A stretch of 64,000 bases of DNA from Methylophilus sp. 42 (GTDB taxonomy: Bacteria; Pseudomonadota; Gammaproteobacteria; Burkholderiales; Methylophilaceae): assembly GCF_000384155.1 (NCBI RefSeq), contig NZ_KB913031.1:1116001-1180000 (forward strand), written 5' to 3'. Position numbers and translations under genes: made by a program. This document shows, in pieces, positions 18,026 to 25,820 of the stretch; position 1 is the first letter of the stretch; each line of letters begins with the position of its first letter. The notes under the pieces are model-generated. The model had not been told where the DNA came from. It was given only the letters and a program-made list of their open reading frames with translations, and searched no databases.

Positions 18026-18205
18026 AACCCCTAAAAATCCGCTTGCTTTTTTTTCGATGGCTGCAGTAGACTAGAAAAGAAGTGAACAGACCTGTCTGCA
18101 TATTATCGCGGTCACACGCAAAATGCAACTGGTTGTCAACACACTCTATTCCAGAGGCTACTTTGCCATCATAGCGCTGGCTGAATTTGTAAACAAGGGA
18201 TCATC

Positions 18206-19252
18206 ATGACATCTGTCTCTATTGCAACACAATTGGCGGAATGGCGCGATCATGCGCTCACGCTTGAAAATGAAGTGAAAAAAGTCGTTGTTGGCCAGGA
18301 TAAAGCCATCCGCGCCATTAATATTGCCATCTTTGCCCGTGGCCATGTGCTGCTGGAAGGCGGTGTGGGCGTGGGTAAAACCACCTTGCTGCAATCCATT
18401 GCACGCGGTTTGGGTGGTGCCTATGAGCGTATTGAGGGCACGGTGGATTTAATGCCGAATGACCTGATTTACCACACCTTTTTAGGGGAAGATGGCCGCC
18501 CAAAAGTAGAGGAAGGCCCTTTGTTGCGTGCCGGTGAACAGTTATCGGTATTTTTCTTTAACGAAATCAACCGCGCACGACCACAAGTGCATGCCTTGAT
18601 GTTGCGTGTGATGGCCGAGCGCCATGTACATGCGTTCAAAAAAGAATACCGCTTGCCGCACATGCTGGTGTTTGCTGACCGCAACCAGGTTGAAAAGAAC
18701 GAAACCTTTGAAATTCCTTCTGCGGCGCGTGACCGTTTTATGATGGAAATCCCGATTGAGATTCCGGAGGACCGCGACTTGCGCAAGGCGCTGATGTTTG
18801 ACGTCAAGTTCCAGCATGCCGAACGCCTGACCCAGCAAGTGCAAGGCGGGGTGTTGGCCTATGACCAGCTGAATGCGTTTTCTGATGTGCTGCAAAGCCA
18901 TATTCGCGCCAGTGATGTGCTGGAAGATTATGCACTGGACTTGTGGCAAGCGACGCAGTCTCCGGCGGCATTTGGCATTCAGCTCGATAGCGTGGATGTG
19001 AATCGTTTGATTCATACCGGTGCCAGCCCGCGCGGTATGGGCATGTTGCTGAAAGCCGCGCGTGTACACGCCTGGCTGATGCAACGCGACAGCCTGTACC
19101 CGGAAGATATTCATGCGGTATTCCACGAGATTATCGCGCATCGCCTGGTATTGAACCCGATGTTTGAGAGCCGCCGTACCCAGCTTTCACGTGAACTCAC
19201 CAACCAGATTCTGGCCAATGTCAGCATGCCAGCACGGGCCAAAGCAGCATGA
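18206..19252 (+). CDS. mxaR: MoxR-type AAA+ ATPase of methanol dehydrogenase activation
   Basis: 348-residue MoxR-class AAA+ ATPase. Walker A is GGVGVGKTT (residues ~52-60), the Walker B region is VFFFNEINRARPQ, and a sensor-type Asn/Arg segment follows in LVFADRNQVEKNETFEIP. MoxR ATPases work with VWA-domain proteins as chaperone-like pairs; in methylotrophs MxaR is encoded with MxaS, A, C, K and L and is needed for active methanol dehydrogenase. The canonical GNP stretch found in many MoxR proteins reads ADRNQVEKN here. AAGGGA precedes the ATG. It starts an operon in which mxaS overlaps by four bases. Confidence 0.88.
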   Translation: MTSVSIATQLAEWRDHALTLENEVKKVVVGQDKAIRAINIAIFARGHVLLEGGVGVGKTTLLQSIARGLGGAYERIEGTVDLMPNDLIYHTFLGEDGRPKVEEGPLLRAGEQLSVFFFNEINRARPQVHALMLRVMAERHVHAFKKEYRLPHMLVFADRNQVEKNETFEIPSAARDRFMMEIPIEIPEDRDLRKALMFDVKFQHAERLTQQVQGGVLAYDQLNAFSDVLQSHIRASDVLEDYALDLWQATQSPAAFGIQLDSVDVNRLIHTGASPRGMGMLLKAARVHAWLMQRDSLYPEDIHAVFHEIIAHRLVLNPMFESRRTQLSRELTNQILANVSMPARAKAA

Positions 19253-20109
19253 TTCCGGCCAACGCGCAGCCGTTTTTTTACCAGGTGCCATGGCGCTCTG
19301 CCAGTGTGCATGCTGGTGAGCATTTAGGCATACAGCGTGGGCCTGGTGACGAGTTCAGCAAACACGTCTCCCTGGTTGATTACCCGGATGCCAGGCGGCT
19401 GGATTTACGGCAAACTTTACGCGACCCCTACGAGCAGGTGCAGGTGCGGGTATTCAAGCAGGAAGCGTCGACGCCCTTGTATGCGATCTGCGATATGTCT
19501 AGCTCGATGCAGTTTCAGGGGCAGGTAAGCAAGCTGGCGACTGTGCAAGCCGTTGCCGCTTCGATCGCCTGCTCAGCCCATGAAAACAGTGATTTGTTTG
19601 GCATGGTGAGCTATGACCAGACGGTGATTCCGCAACTAAGCCTGGCCCCCGGTCATCATGCGCACCAGTCATTTGCCACCATAGACCAACTGGCAGGCTT
19701 TCATAATTCACGCAAGGATGGCCAGGGCATTGTTGAGGCGACCGGCTGGCTGGGTCAGCAAAAGGGATTGGTCTTCTGGATTTCAGACTTTCACTTACCT
19801 TTGGCCCTGATTGAGCGTGGCCTCAATGGCATGTCCAGCCACCAGGTGATTCCCGTGGTGTTATGGGACCCGCAAGAATATGAGCGCTTGCCACGCTTTG
19901 GCTTTGGCAATTTACAAGACCCGGAAACCGGGCTGCAAAAAACCATTTTTTTCCGCCAGGCGATTCGTGCCCAGTTTGCCGAGCAGTTTGAGCAGCGCAA
20001 ACAGGCGCTGGATCAACTGTTCGCACGTTTTGATATTCGTCCGCTCTATGTCGCCGGACAATTTGAGGCCAGCTTGTTGTCGGATTATTTTGAACAACTT
20101 ATTCATTAG
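19249..20109 (+). CDS. mxaS: DUF58/VWA-like protein MxaS
   Basis: 286-residue soluble protein of the DUF58 family. A VWA-like metal site is visible in ICDMSSSMQFQG (DxSxS). Position between mxaR (overlap ATGA at 19249) and mxaA matches the mxaRSACKL order of methylotrophs. It probably partners the MoxR ATPase in assembling or metallating methanol dehydrogenase; this is known genetically for the cluster, while the exact reaction is not. It ends 101 bases before mxaA, an unusually long and repeat-filled gap for this operon. Confidence 0.85.
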   Translation: MIPANAQPFFYQVPWRSASVHAGEHLGIQRGPGDEFSKHVSLVDYPDARRLDLRQTLRDPYEQVQVRVFKQEASTPLYAICDMSSSMQFQGQVSKLATVQAVAASIACSAHENSDLFGMVSYDQTVIPQLSLAPGHHAHQSFATIDQLAGFHNSRKDGQGIVEATGWLGQQKGLVFWISDFHLPLALIERGLNGMSSHQVIPVVLWDPQEYERLPRFGFGNLQDPETGLQKTIFFRQAIRAQFAEQFEQRKQALDQLFARFDIRPLYVAGQFEASLLSDYFEQLIH

Positions 20110-20118
20110 CGTGCCATG

Positions 20119-20217
20119 GTTAAAGAGAAGGTACCAGAGTGAAACAGAAGGTACCGGCGTGAAGCAAAACCGAAGTGAGAAAAAACCATGCTGAAACAGA
20201 AAGTATCGTGATGAAAC
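20119..20217 (+). repeat. Degenerate ~20-bp tandem repeats ending in the mxaA start codon
   Basis: Copies related to GTGAAACAGAAGGTACCGGC begin at 20119, 20139, 20159, then (more degenerate) 20175, 20191, and finally 20211, where the copy is the real mxaA start ATGAAACAGATT. The first two match over AGAAGGTACC exactly with a 20-base period. They look like repeated duplication of the mxaA initiation region. Confidence 0.6.
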
Positions 20218-21122
20218 AGATTTTTTTAGGATGGCTGGCGACTTGCCTGATGGCAACACCAGCTTGGGCCGACACAGAAGCACCCGCTAAATCATTGCCA
20301 GCAGTGAAAGTCGTCAGTGTGCATAACCCTGCACAATATGCGGGCATACAGCTGGGCGATGTGTTGCAACGTCGCATACAACTCGCAGTCGCTGCGCAGG
20401 ACCAGCTCAATGACAGCAGCTTGCCGCTGAAAGGCTTGCAGCGCAATGGCATCGAGTTGCGCCAGTTGCAAGTCAGCAGTGAGTCACAGGCGGACAAAAA
20501 GATATACACGCTGGTATTTGATTACCAGGTATTTGCCAGTAGCGGTAAACCTACTCAGTTACAGCTACCGGCTGAACGCATTAGCTTTAACAGCGGTGCC
20601 GCGGCAGAGTTACCCGCCTGGCGTTTTTGGCTGATGGCACAATTGCCTGACCGTTTGCAACCGGCCAAACCAACCGTGATTGCCCAATATCGCGCCAGTG
20701 TGCTGGATACACAAGCCATACAGTGCTGGTTGCGTGTCAGTGTCTTGCTGGTAGTGGTTGGCGGCTTGGTATTGCTTTACCGTAATGCCGATTGGACCTG
20801 GTTGCCAATGATGAATGGACACTTTGCCAAGGCGTATCACCGTTTGAAACGTTTGCCTGCAACGGCAGAAGGACAAAAGCAGGCAGCATTGATTGTGCAG
20901 CATGCGTTTAACCAGCATTATGGCCAGCAGATGCTGGGCAGCCAGGTGAGTGCATTTGTACAGCAGCAACCGGTGTTCCAATCGCTGGAAGCGCAGATAC
21001 AGACGTTTTTTACACAGGCGAATGCGGTGCTGTATGGCGGGCAACTGCCTGCTGCGGCCGAATACCTGCAGCAATGCAAAACGCTGACGCGTCAGTTACG
21101 CGATTGTGAACGGAGGGTGTGA
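20211..21122 (+). CDS. mxaA: MxaA, methanol dehydrogenase calcium-insertion protein
   Basis: 303-residue protein. The start at 20211 gives a clean signal peptide (MKQIFLGWLATCLMATPAWA, then DTEAP), whereas the longer frame begins with a charged lead. A single hydrophobic segment (about residues 170-190, VSVLLVVVGGLVLLY) follows an exported domain, and the last ~110 residues would be cytoplasmic. In Methylobacterium MxaA is one of the proteins needed to insert Ca2+ into MxaFI; similarity here is inferred from order, length and topology. It overlaps mxaC by four bases. Confidence 0.82.
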   Translation: MKQIFLGWLATCLMATPAWADTEAPAKSLPAVKVVSVHNPAQYAGIQLGDVLQRRIQLAVAAQDQLNDSSLPLKGLQRNGIELRQLQVSSESQADKKIYTLVFDYQVFASSGKPTQLQLPAERISFNSGAAAELPAWRFWLMAQLPDRLQPAKPTVIAQYRASVLDTQAIQCWLRVSVLLVVVGGLVLLYRNADWTWLPMMNGHFAKAYHRLKRLPATAEGQKQAALIVQHAFNQHYGQQMLGSQVSAFVQQQPVFQSLEAQIQTFFTQANAVLYGGQLPAAAEYLQQCKTLTRQLRDCERRV

Positions 21123-22087
21123 TGCATTGTTTACACCCGTGGTTTTTGCTGCTGTTGCCAGTAGCGGCCGTGCCTTTTTTGCTCAAAAGTCGTCATGCGC
21201 AAACTTATTCCTGGCTGGAGATGGTGCCAGCAGATGCGTTTTCTGACCGCATCAATCTGTTGGTAAAGGCGGCCACCAGCCTGTTATTGCTATGCCTGGT
21301 ACTGGCCTTGGCCGGGCCGCAAGGCGATAGCCATCAGGAGCAAAAAATCGGTAAGGGCGCGCAAAGTGTGTTTGTGATTGACCGCAGCGTAAGTATGGAT
21401 CACCCGTTTGCCGGGCAGGCCACCGGCGGCCATGCGGCAGAAATCAAGTCGGCTGCGGCCAGGCGCCTGATTACGGCGTTTATTGATTCACGACCGGACG
21501 ATATGATGGGCGTGGTCGGTTTTACCAACTCCGCGTTGTATGGCATGAAAATCACCACCAACCGCGAAGGTATTCATGCCGCGATTCAGGCCGCGACCGG
21601 GCCTGCGCTTAACCAGACCAATATTGGTGCAGGCATTACCAACGCCGTGACCCTGTTTGAAAATATTGCCAGCACCGGTTCACGCGCGATTGTGCTGTTG
21701 TCGGATGGCGCAGGTAAATTGAGTCCACGTGTGAAATACCAGATCCGCAAGCAATTGGTCGGTAAAAAACTCAATTTGTACTGGATTGTGCTGCGCGAAC
21801 CGGATGACATCAGTATTTTTACCCAAAATACTTACGATGATGACCATCTGCCGGAAGCGATTGCACTGGACCGTTTTTTCCAGTCATTGAATGTGAAATA
21901 CAAAGCATTTGAGGCGGATAACGCGACGGCACTGGAATCTGCATTGCGCGAAATTGATGCCAAAGAAAAAAATGTGATTCAGTACGAAGTCATTATTCCT
22001 GGCCATGATTATGCCAAAGACTTGATGATTATCGCGTTCATTCTGGGCCTGGGCCTGGTGTTGATTAAACAGATAAAGGTGTATTAA
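21119..22087 (+). CDS. mxaC: MxaC, VWA-domain membrane protein
   Basis: 322-residue BatA-like protein with two N-terminal membrane helices (residues ~5-20, ~43-62), a VWA domain and a C-terminal helix (~300-318). The MIDAS motif is VIDRSVSMDH (DxSxS), followed by a threonine region GALTNQTNIGAG-like in sequence and LLSDGAGKLS. It is part of the mxaRSACKL set and presumably works with MxaR/MxaL in maturation of methanol dehydrogenase. The ATG overlaps the mxaA stop by four bases. Confidence 0.85.
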   Translation: MMHCLHPWFLLLLPVAAVPFLLKSRHAQTYSWLEMVPADAFSDRINLLVKAATSLLLLCLVLALAGPQGDSHQEQKIGKGAQSVFVIDRSVSMDHPFAGQATGGHAAEIKSAAARRLITAFIDSRPDDMMGVVGFTNSALYGMKITTNREGIHAAIQAATGPALNQTNIGAGITNAVTLFENIASTGSRAIVLLSDGAGKLSPRVKYQIRKQLVGKKLNLYWIVLREPDDISIFTQNTYDDDHLPEAIALDRFFQSLNVKYKAFEADNATALESALREIDAKEKNVIQYEVIIPGHDYAKDLMIIAFILGLGLVLIKQIKVY

Positions 22088-22623
22088 TGACAATCTATCG
22101 AAAAAATGCCAATTGGCTTTGGGCTGGCCTGACCACACTTGGCCTGTTAAGCGTGTTGTATTTTGGCTGGCAATTGCATCAATTGCGCGCGCTTAACCAG
22201 CAGATTCAAAGCGGTGTTGTGATCAAGCAGGGCGGTTCACCTGCCTTGCAGAAATTTACTGCTGCGTATGATCAAGGTTTGCATGGTGACTACAAACACG
22301 CGGTACAAACCTATGGCCAGGCGCTGGAGTTGTCTCCGCCTGCAAGTGAGTTGCCGCATATCCACTTTAATATCGGCAATAACCTGTTTTTGTCCGGCCT
22401 GGTGCGCACGGTGAATGAAGATGGCACGTTTCAGGATGAAGCACGTTACGCCTTCACCCAGGCCAAAATTGCTTATGAGCAATCATTACGCTTGCAGCCA
22501 GATGACAAAGCGGCCAAGTTCAACCTGGCCTTGTTGCACTCTGTCATGGCGCGCGGTATGCAGGGCGCGAGCAAAGAGCAATCGCATATGGAACTGAGTA
22601 ACCTGCCGATAGGATTGCCATAA
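22087..22623 (+). CDS. mxaK: MxaK, membrane-anchored TPR-like protein
   Basis: 178-residue protein with one N-terminal membrane anchor (residues ~10-30) and a TPR-like helical domain: ALELSPPASELPHIHFNIGN and YEQSLRLQPDDKAAKFNLALL have the TPR look. In methylotroph clusters MxaK is required for functional methanol dehydrogenase, probably for Ca2+ insertion. It overlaps both neighbours by one base at the start and end, so translation is coupled. Confidence 0.82.
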   Translation: MTIYRKNANWLWAGLTTLGLLSVLYFGWQLHQLRALNQQIQSGVVIKQGGSPALQKFTAAYDQGLHGDYKHAVQTYGQALELSPPASELPHIHFNIGNNLFLSGLVRTVNEDGTFQDEARYAFTQAKIAYEQSLRLQPDDKAAKFNLALLHSVMARGMQGASKEQSHMELSNLPIGLP

Positions 22624-23579
22624 TGAAGTACTTTGCCTGGTTAAAACAACATTATGAGCCGGTATTGTATGGGTTGGCTCTGGTGTTAGTGCTGTTGGCG
22701 CTGGTTAAACCTGAAATTCAGCTGCGGCAACAGGTACAGCACTATTTGCTGATTGCCGATATTTCGCAAAGCATGAATGCCGAGGATGAAACGCTGAAGC
22801 AACAGGCCGTGAGCCGCCTGGCCTATAGCCAGCACTTGATGAAGCAACTGGTACATAAGTCACCCTGTGGCACTTATTTCAGTCTGGGCATTTTTGCCTC
22901 GGACAATATTGCCATGCTGCAAACGCCGCTCGAGGTGTGCAAAAACCTGGATGTGATCAGTGACGGCATAGACCACCTGGAATGGCGCATGGCCTGGAAG
23001 GGCAATAGTCGTCTCAGTTTTGCCGTGCATGCGGCGACGCATGTGTATGATGCGCTCAATCAGCCAGCTCAAATGTTATTTTTTACTGATGGCGATGAAG
23101 CGCCGCGCGTGAATGTGACGATTAAGCAGGACTTGAGTGGCGTGCAGATTGGTGAGTTTTTTACCTTTATTGGCGTTGGCGGCCCGCAAAAGGTGGCGAT
23201 TCCACGCTATAACTCGGCCAATAAACGGGTAGGGGATTGGCCAGTGAGTGACAATAACAACGCCGGGGCGGTGGGTGTGACGTATGCTGACCCCAGCCAG
23301 GATGAACCGGATCCGCCAGTGGCCTATGCCGAGTATGACCGCATGCTATCGCAACTGGAAGAGGATTATCTGAAGTCGCTGGCCGATGAGTTTAAGGGCA
23401 GTTATCTGAAAGGTACCGATAACGAGGCTTTTTACCGTGCATTGACAGGTAAGCCAGCCACCGCCAGCTTTGTGACGGACTACCCATTGCGCGCTATTTA
23501 TCTGCTACTGGCCTTATTGTTGATATTGGCCACTTATCTGCCTGACTTGCGCTTCCGGCGCCAGGCAGCGGCCATTTAA
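22623..23579 (+). CDS. mxaL: MxaL, VWA-domain membrane protein
   Basis: 318-residue protein with an N-terminal helix (~13-30), a VWA domain with the metal site LIADISQSMNAED (DxSxS) and LFFTDGDEAP, and a C-terminal membrane helix (~285-303). It is the last gene of the mxaRSACKL order; mxaD, usually next in Methylobacterium, is absent, and the next gene converges after nine bases. Probable role: calcium insertion into methanol dehydrogenase together with MxaA/MxaK, known from other methylotrophs. Confidence 0.85.
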   Translation: MKYFAWLKQHYEPVLYGLALVLVLLALVKPEIQLRQQVQHYLLIADISQSMNAEDETLKQQAVSRLAYSQHLMKQLVHKSPCGTYFSLGIFASDNIAMLQTPLEVCKNLDVISDGIDHLEWRMAWKGNSRLSFAVHAATHVYDALNQPAQMLFFTDGDEAPRVNVTIKQDLSGVQIGEFFTFIGVGGPQKVAIPRYNSANKRVGDWPVSDNNNAGAVGVTYADPSQDEPDPPVAYAEYDRMLSQLEEDYLKSLADEFKGSYLKGTDNEAFYRALTGKPATASFVTDYPLRAIYLLLALLLILATYLPDLRFRRQAAAI

Positions 23580-23588
23580 ATATTGGGC

Positions 23589-24746
23589 TTAATCGCCAGC
23601 GGCTACCAGCGTTAAGCAGGTGATTTCCGACGGTGAGCCAAAGCGGTTAGGCGGGCCCCAATAGCCGGTACCACGGCTGACGTAAATCCACAGGTCTTGC
23701 AGGCGGTGCAGGCCTGCCACATAAGGTTGTTGTAGCGGTACAAAGTATTTCCATGGCCAGAATTGTCCGCCGTGGGTATGGCCAGAGAGTTGCAAATCAA
23801 AGCCCGCCGCCTCGGCAGCCTCTGCACTGCGTGGCTGGTGCGCCAATAATATCTTGGGCGCATCTGCGGGCGCGCCGGCAATGGCAGCTTGCGGATCACT
23901 ATGATGGTCGTCATAGAAACTGCCTGCCGTATAGTCAGTCACGCCAGCCAATACTAAGGTGGCGCCTTCATGCGACAGTTTTACGTGTTCATTGAGTAAC
24001 ACACGCACACCGAGGCGTTCCAGTTCGTTAATCCAGGCCAGCGCGCCTGAGTAATACTCATGGTTGCCTGTGACAAAAAAACTGCCATGGCGTGCTTCTA
24101 GCGTCGCCAATGGCCGTGTATGTTCAGCCAGCTCATGCACGCGGCCATCGACCAGATCGCCGGTAATCGCAATCAGGTCTGCTTCTAGCGAGTTCACCTG
24201 TTGCACGATGCGGGAAAGATAGCCTTGCTTGATGGTTGGGCCAACATGAATATCGCTGATCTGCACAATACGGAATCCCTGCAAGCTCGCTGGCAGATCG
24301 CGTAGTGGCACGGTGACATTGACCACACGCGCCAGTTTGCGCGCATTAAAGAAGCCAATAATGCTAATGGCAAAGGCTGCCGTGACTGCCAGTAAGGCTG
24401 ACTGTTTTTCCAGGGCAATGAAATCAATTTGTACCACATGTAATGCATGCAAGCCTGCCATCGCCAGTAATAAGACGTCGCGCAAGACCGTGAATACCAG
24501 TAAGGATGAAAACAGCCCCATGACGGTCATCGCCACCCAGCTTACGCCATCACGCAAGGACTGGTTGCTGAAGCCACGTGCCAGAAATGCCACGGGTTGT
24601 AATAACGCAGAGGCGGCTAATCCCGCCCAGCCCAGCCACACGACGAGTGTCGGCCACGGGAGTTGCCCTAACAGGCGCGAACCAATGTAATAGTGTAAAA
24701 GACCCACCAGGGTGGTGGTGACGATCAGAAAGCGGAGTGGTGGCAT
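23589..24746 (-). CDS. Membrane-anchored calcineurin-like metallophosphoesterase
   Basis: 385-residue protein with about four N-terminal membrane helices (residues 1-140) and a C-terminal metallophosphoesterase domain. Metal-binding motifs run in order: QISDIHVG (DxH), ITGDLVDG (GDxxD), VTGNHEYY (GNHE) and LSGHTHGGQFWPW (GHTH). This is the YaeI/YkuE type, some members of which act on phospholipids or lipid A intermediates. It lies 85 bases downstream of the PLC-like gene on the same strand and may be its operon partner, which would place it under the PHO-type boxes at 25.7 kb (inference). Confidence 0.88.
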   Translation of the reverse strand: MPPLRFLIVTTTLVGLLHYYIGSRLLGQLPWPTLVVWLGWAGLAASALLQPVAFLARGFSNQSLRDGVSWVAMTVMGLFSSLLVFTVLRDVLLLAMAGLHALHVVQIDFIALEKQSALLAVTAAFAISIIGFFNARKLARVVNVTVPLRDLPASLQGFRIVQISDIHVGPTIKQGYLSRIVQQVNSLEADLIAITGDLVDGRVHELAEHTRPLATLEARHGSFFVTGNHEYYSGALAWINELERLGVRVLLNEHVKLSHEGATLVLAGVTDYTAGSFYDDHHSDPQAAIAGAPADAPKILLAHQPRSAEAAEAAGFDLQLSGHTHGGQFWPWKYFVPLQQPYVAGLHRLQDLWIYVSRGTGYWGPPNRFGSPSEITCLTLVAAGD

Positions 24747-24831
24747 GCGTATGAATCCAGAGGAGCGTCGAAGGCGAGCTAGTCTTTAGATGGCGCCAAT
24801 GCCAATAGATTCAAGTCCAGGGGCTATTTCG

Positions 24832-25689
24832 CTAACAATCTGGCTGGTTAGACCATTGATGCTGATAGTGCTCAAAGGCACTAATGGCGCGCGTAGGGCG
24901 CAGGCGGGCATCTTGCAGGCATTTACGGCGCCAGTCATCGAGTTGCTCCATGCCCAGGTTGATATGCTCGGCATGCAGTGATGGAAAGTGTCCGTTAAGC
25001 AGTTGCGGCAGGTCCTGCAGCGCCAGCGTGACCTGGTCACGGTAGTAGCCCAGTTTGTGTTCAAACTCGTTATCCAGCCTGCAGTAACGGCGCAGCAGAT
25101 ATTGTGGAATACGTGACAGGCGCAAGGCCTGGTCTGCACTGGCCAGGCGAGAGACTGCTTTATTCACCGTGTCGGCTTCGCATTGCAATGATTGTGTCAG
25201 CGTCTCTACAATGGTCTTGCGGTGTATACGCAACAGTTTGCCAGGGGTAGGCAGGTCTGGCACATGCAGGTAGGCATCCATGGCCCACTCGGCAGCGGCA
25301 TGGGTGAGCAGGCTGTGGTGCTGCCATTTGGCCTCAAAGGTCGGCACAAAGTGCTGGTGGGCAACCACGTCTGTCAGCAGGTGCAGGTTGTAGCCGATGC
25401 CCAGTGCCAGTTGCCTATCGTTTTTGGTATGCAGTAGTTGTTGGCCGATGCCCCAGCCATGGCTATGGTTAAACGTGCGAGATACCACGGCCAGGTCGGG
25501 CAGGCAGGCGCCAGCCATCACCAGTGTCGGGTAGCGCCGCATGACGCCCAGCCAGGGCAGTGGCAACAGCGGCAAGGCCTGCAACCACTGGTGTGTATAG
25601 GCAACATGCGAATACAGGCCCCAGGCATGCGCTTCACTTGGCAGGGCCAGTAACAGTAGCAAAATAATGGTCAGGGTGCGGAGTGACAT
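24832..25689 (-). CDS. Zinc-dependent phospholipase C-like secreted protein
   Basis: 285-residue exported protein. A signal peptide (residues 1-22, ending SEAHA) would leave a mature N-terminus WGLYSH; a free N-terminal Trp is a zinc ligand in the phospholipase C / S1-P1 nuclease fold. The histidine-rich core includes HLLTDVVAH (HxxxDxxxH) and further His residues around HSHGWG and WQHHSLLTHAAAEW, as expected for a tri-zinc site. It could be a phospholipase C or an S1/P1-like nuclease; the fold assignment is more secure than the substrate. Four PHO-box-like repeats lie 19 bases upstream of the ATG. Confidence 0.72.
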   Translation of the reverse strand: MSLRTLTIILLLLLALPSEAHAWGLYSHVAYTHQWLQALPLLPLPWLGVMRRYPTLVMAGACLPDLAVVSRTFNHSHGWGIGQQLLHTKNDRQLALGIGYNLHLLTDVVAHQHFVPTFEAKWQHHSLLTHAAAEWAMDAYLHVPDLPTPGKLLRIHRKTIVETLTQSLQCEADTVNKAVSRLASADQALRLSRIPQYLLRRYCRLDNEFEHKLGYYRDQVTLALQDLPQLLNGHFPSLHAEHINLGMEQLDDWRRKCLQDARLRPTRAISAFEHYQHQWSNQPDC

Positions 25690-25707
25690 GCGCGCACTTT
25701 GCGCCTG

Positions 25708-25751
25708 CTAAATGACAGTTAGATGAAATCTGTATGACGTTGATATGAAAG
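25708..25751 (-). promoter_or_regulatory. Four tandem 11-bp PHO-box-like repeats
   Basis: Read on the minus strand, four consecutive 11-mers keep TCAT in phase: CTTTCATATCA, ACGTCATACAG, ATTTCATCTAA, CTGTCATTTAG. This is the geometry of PhoB sites (CTGTCAT repeats every 11 bases). The array points to the PLC-like gene, although its nearer end is so close to the start codon that the -10 would have to lie within the array. Confidence 0.6.
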
Positions 25752-25757
25752 CAGTTT

Positions 25758-25779
25758 TTGTCACAAAAGCATCATGAGC
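25758..25779 (+). promoter_or_regulatory. PHO-box-like site facing the glycosyltransferase
   Basis: TTGTCACAAAA followed by GCATCATGAGC gives two TCA half-sites 11 bases apart. A -10-like TATGTG (25791-25796) sits 11 bases beyond the box, the distance usual for PhoB-activated promoters, and leaves a short leader before the ATG at 25821. Confidence 0.5.
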
Positions 25780-25820
25780 TCTTGTTAAGCTATGTGAGAT
25801 TTGTTAACTCGGAATCCTGC

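Noticed and set aside
18542-19141. 199-codon minus-strand frame inside mxaR
   Set aside because: Antisense of a conserved AAA+ ATPase with all motifs intact on the plus strand.
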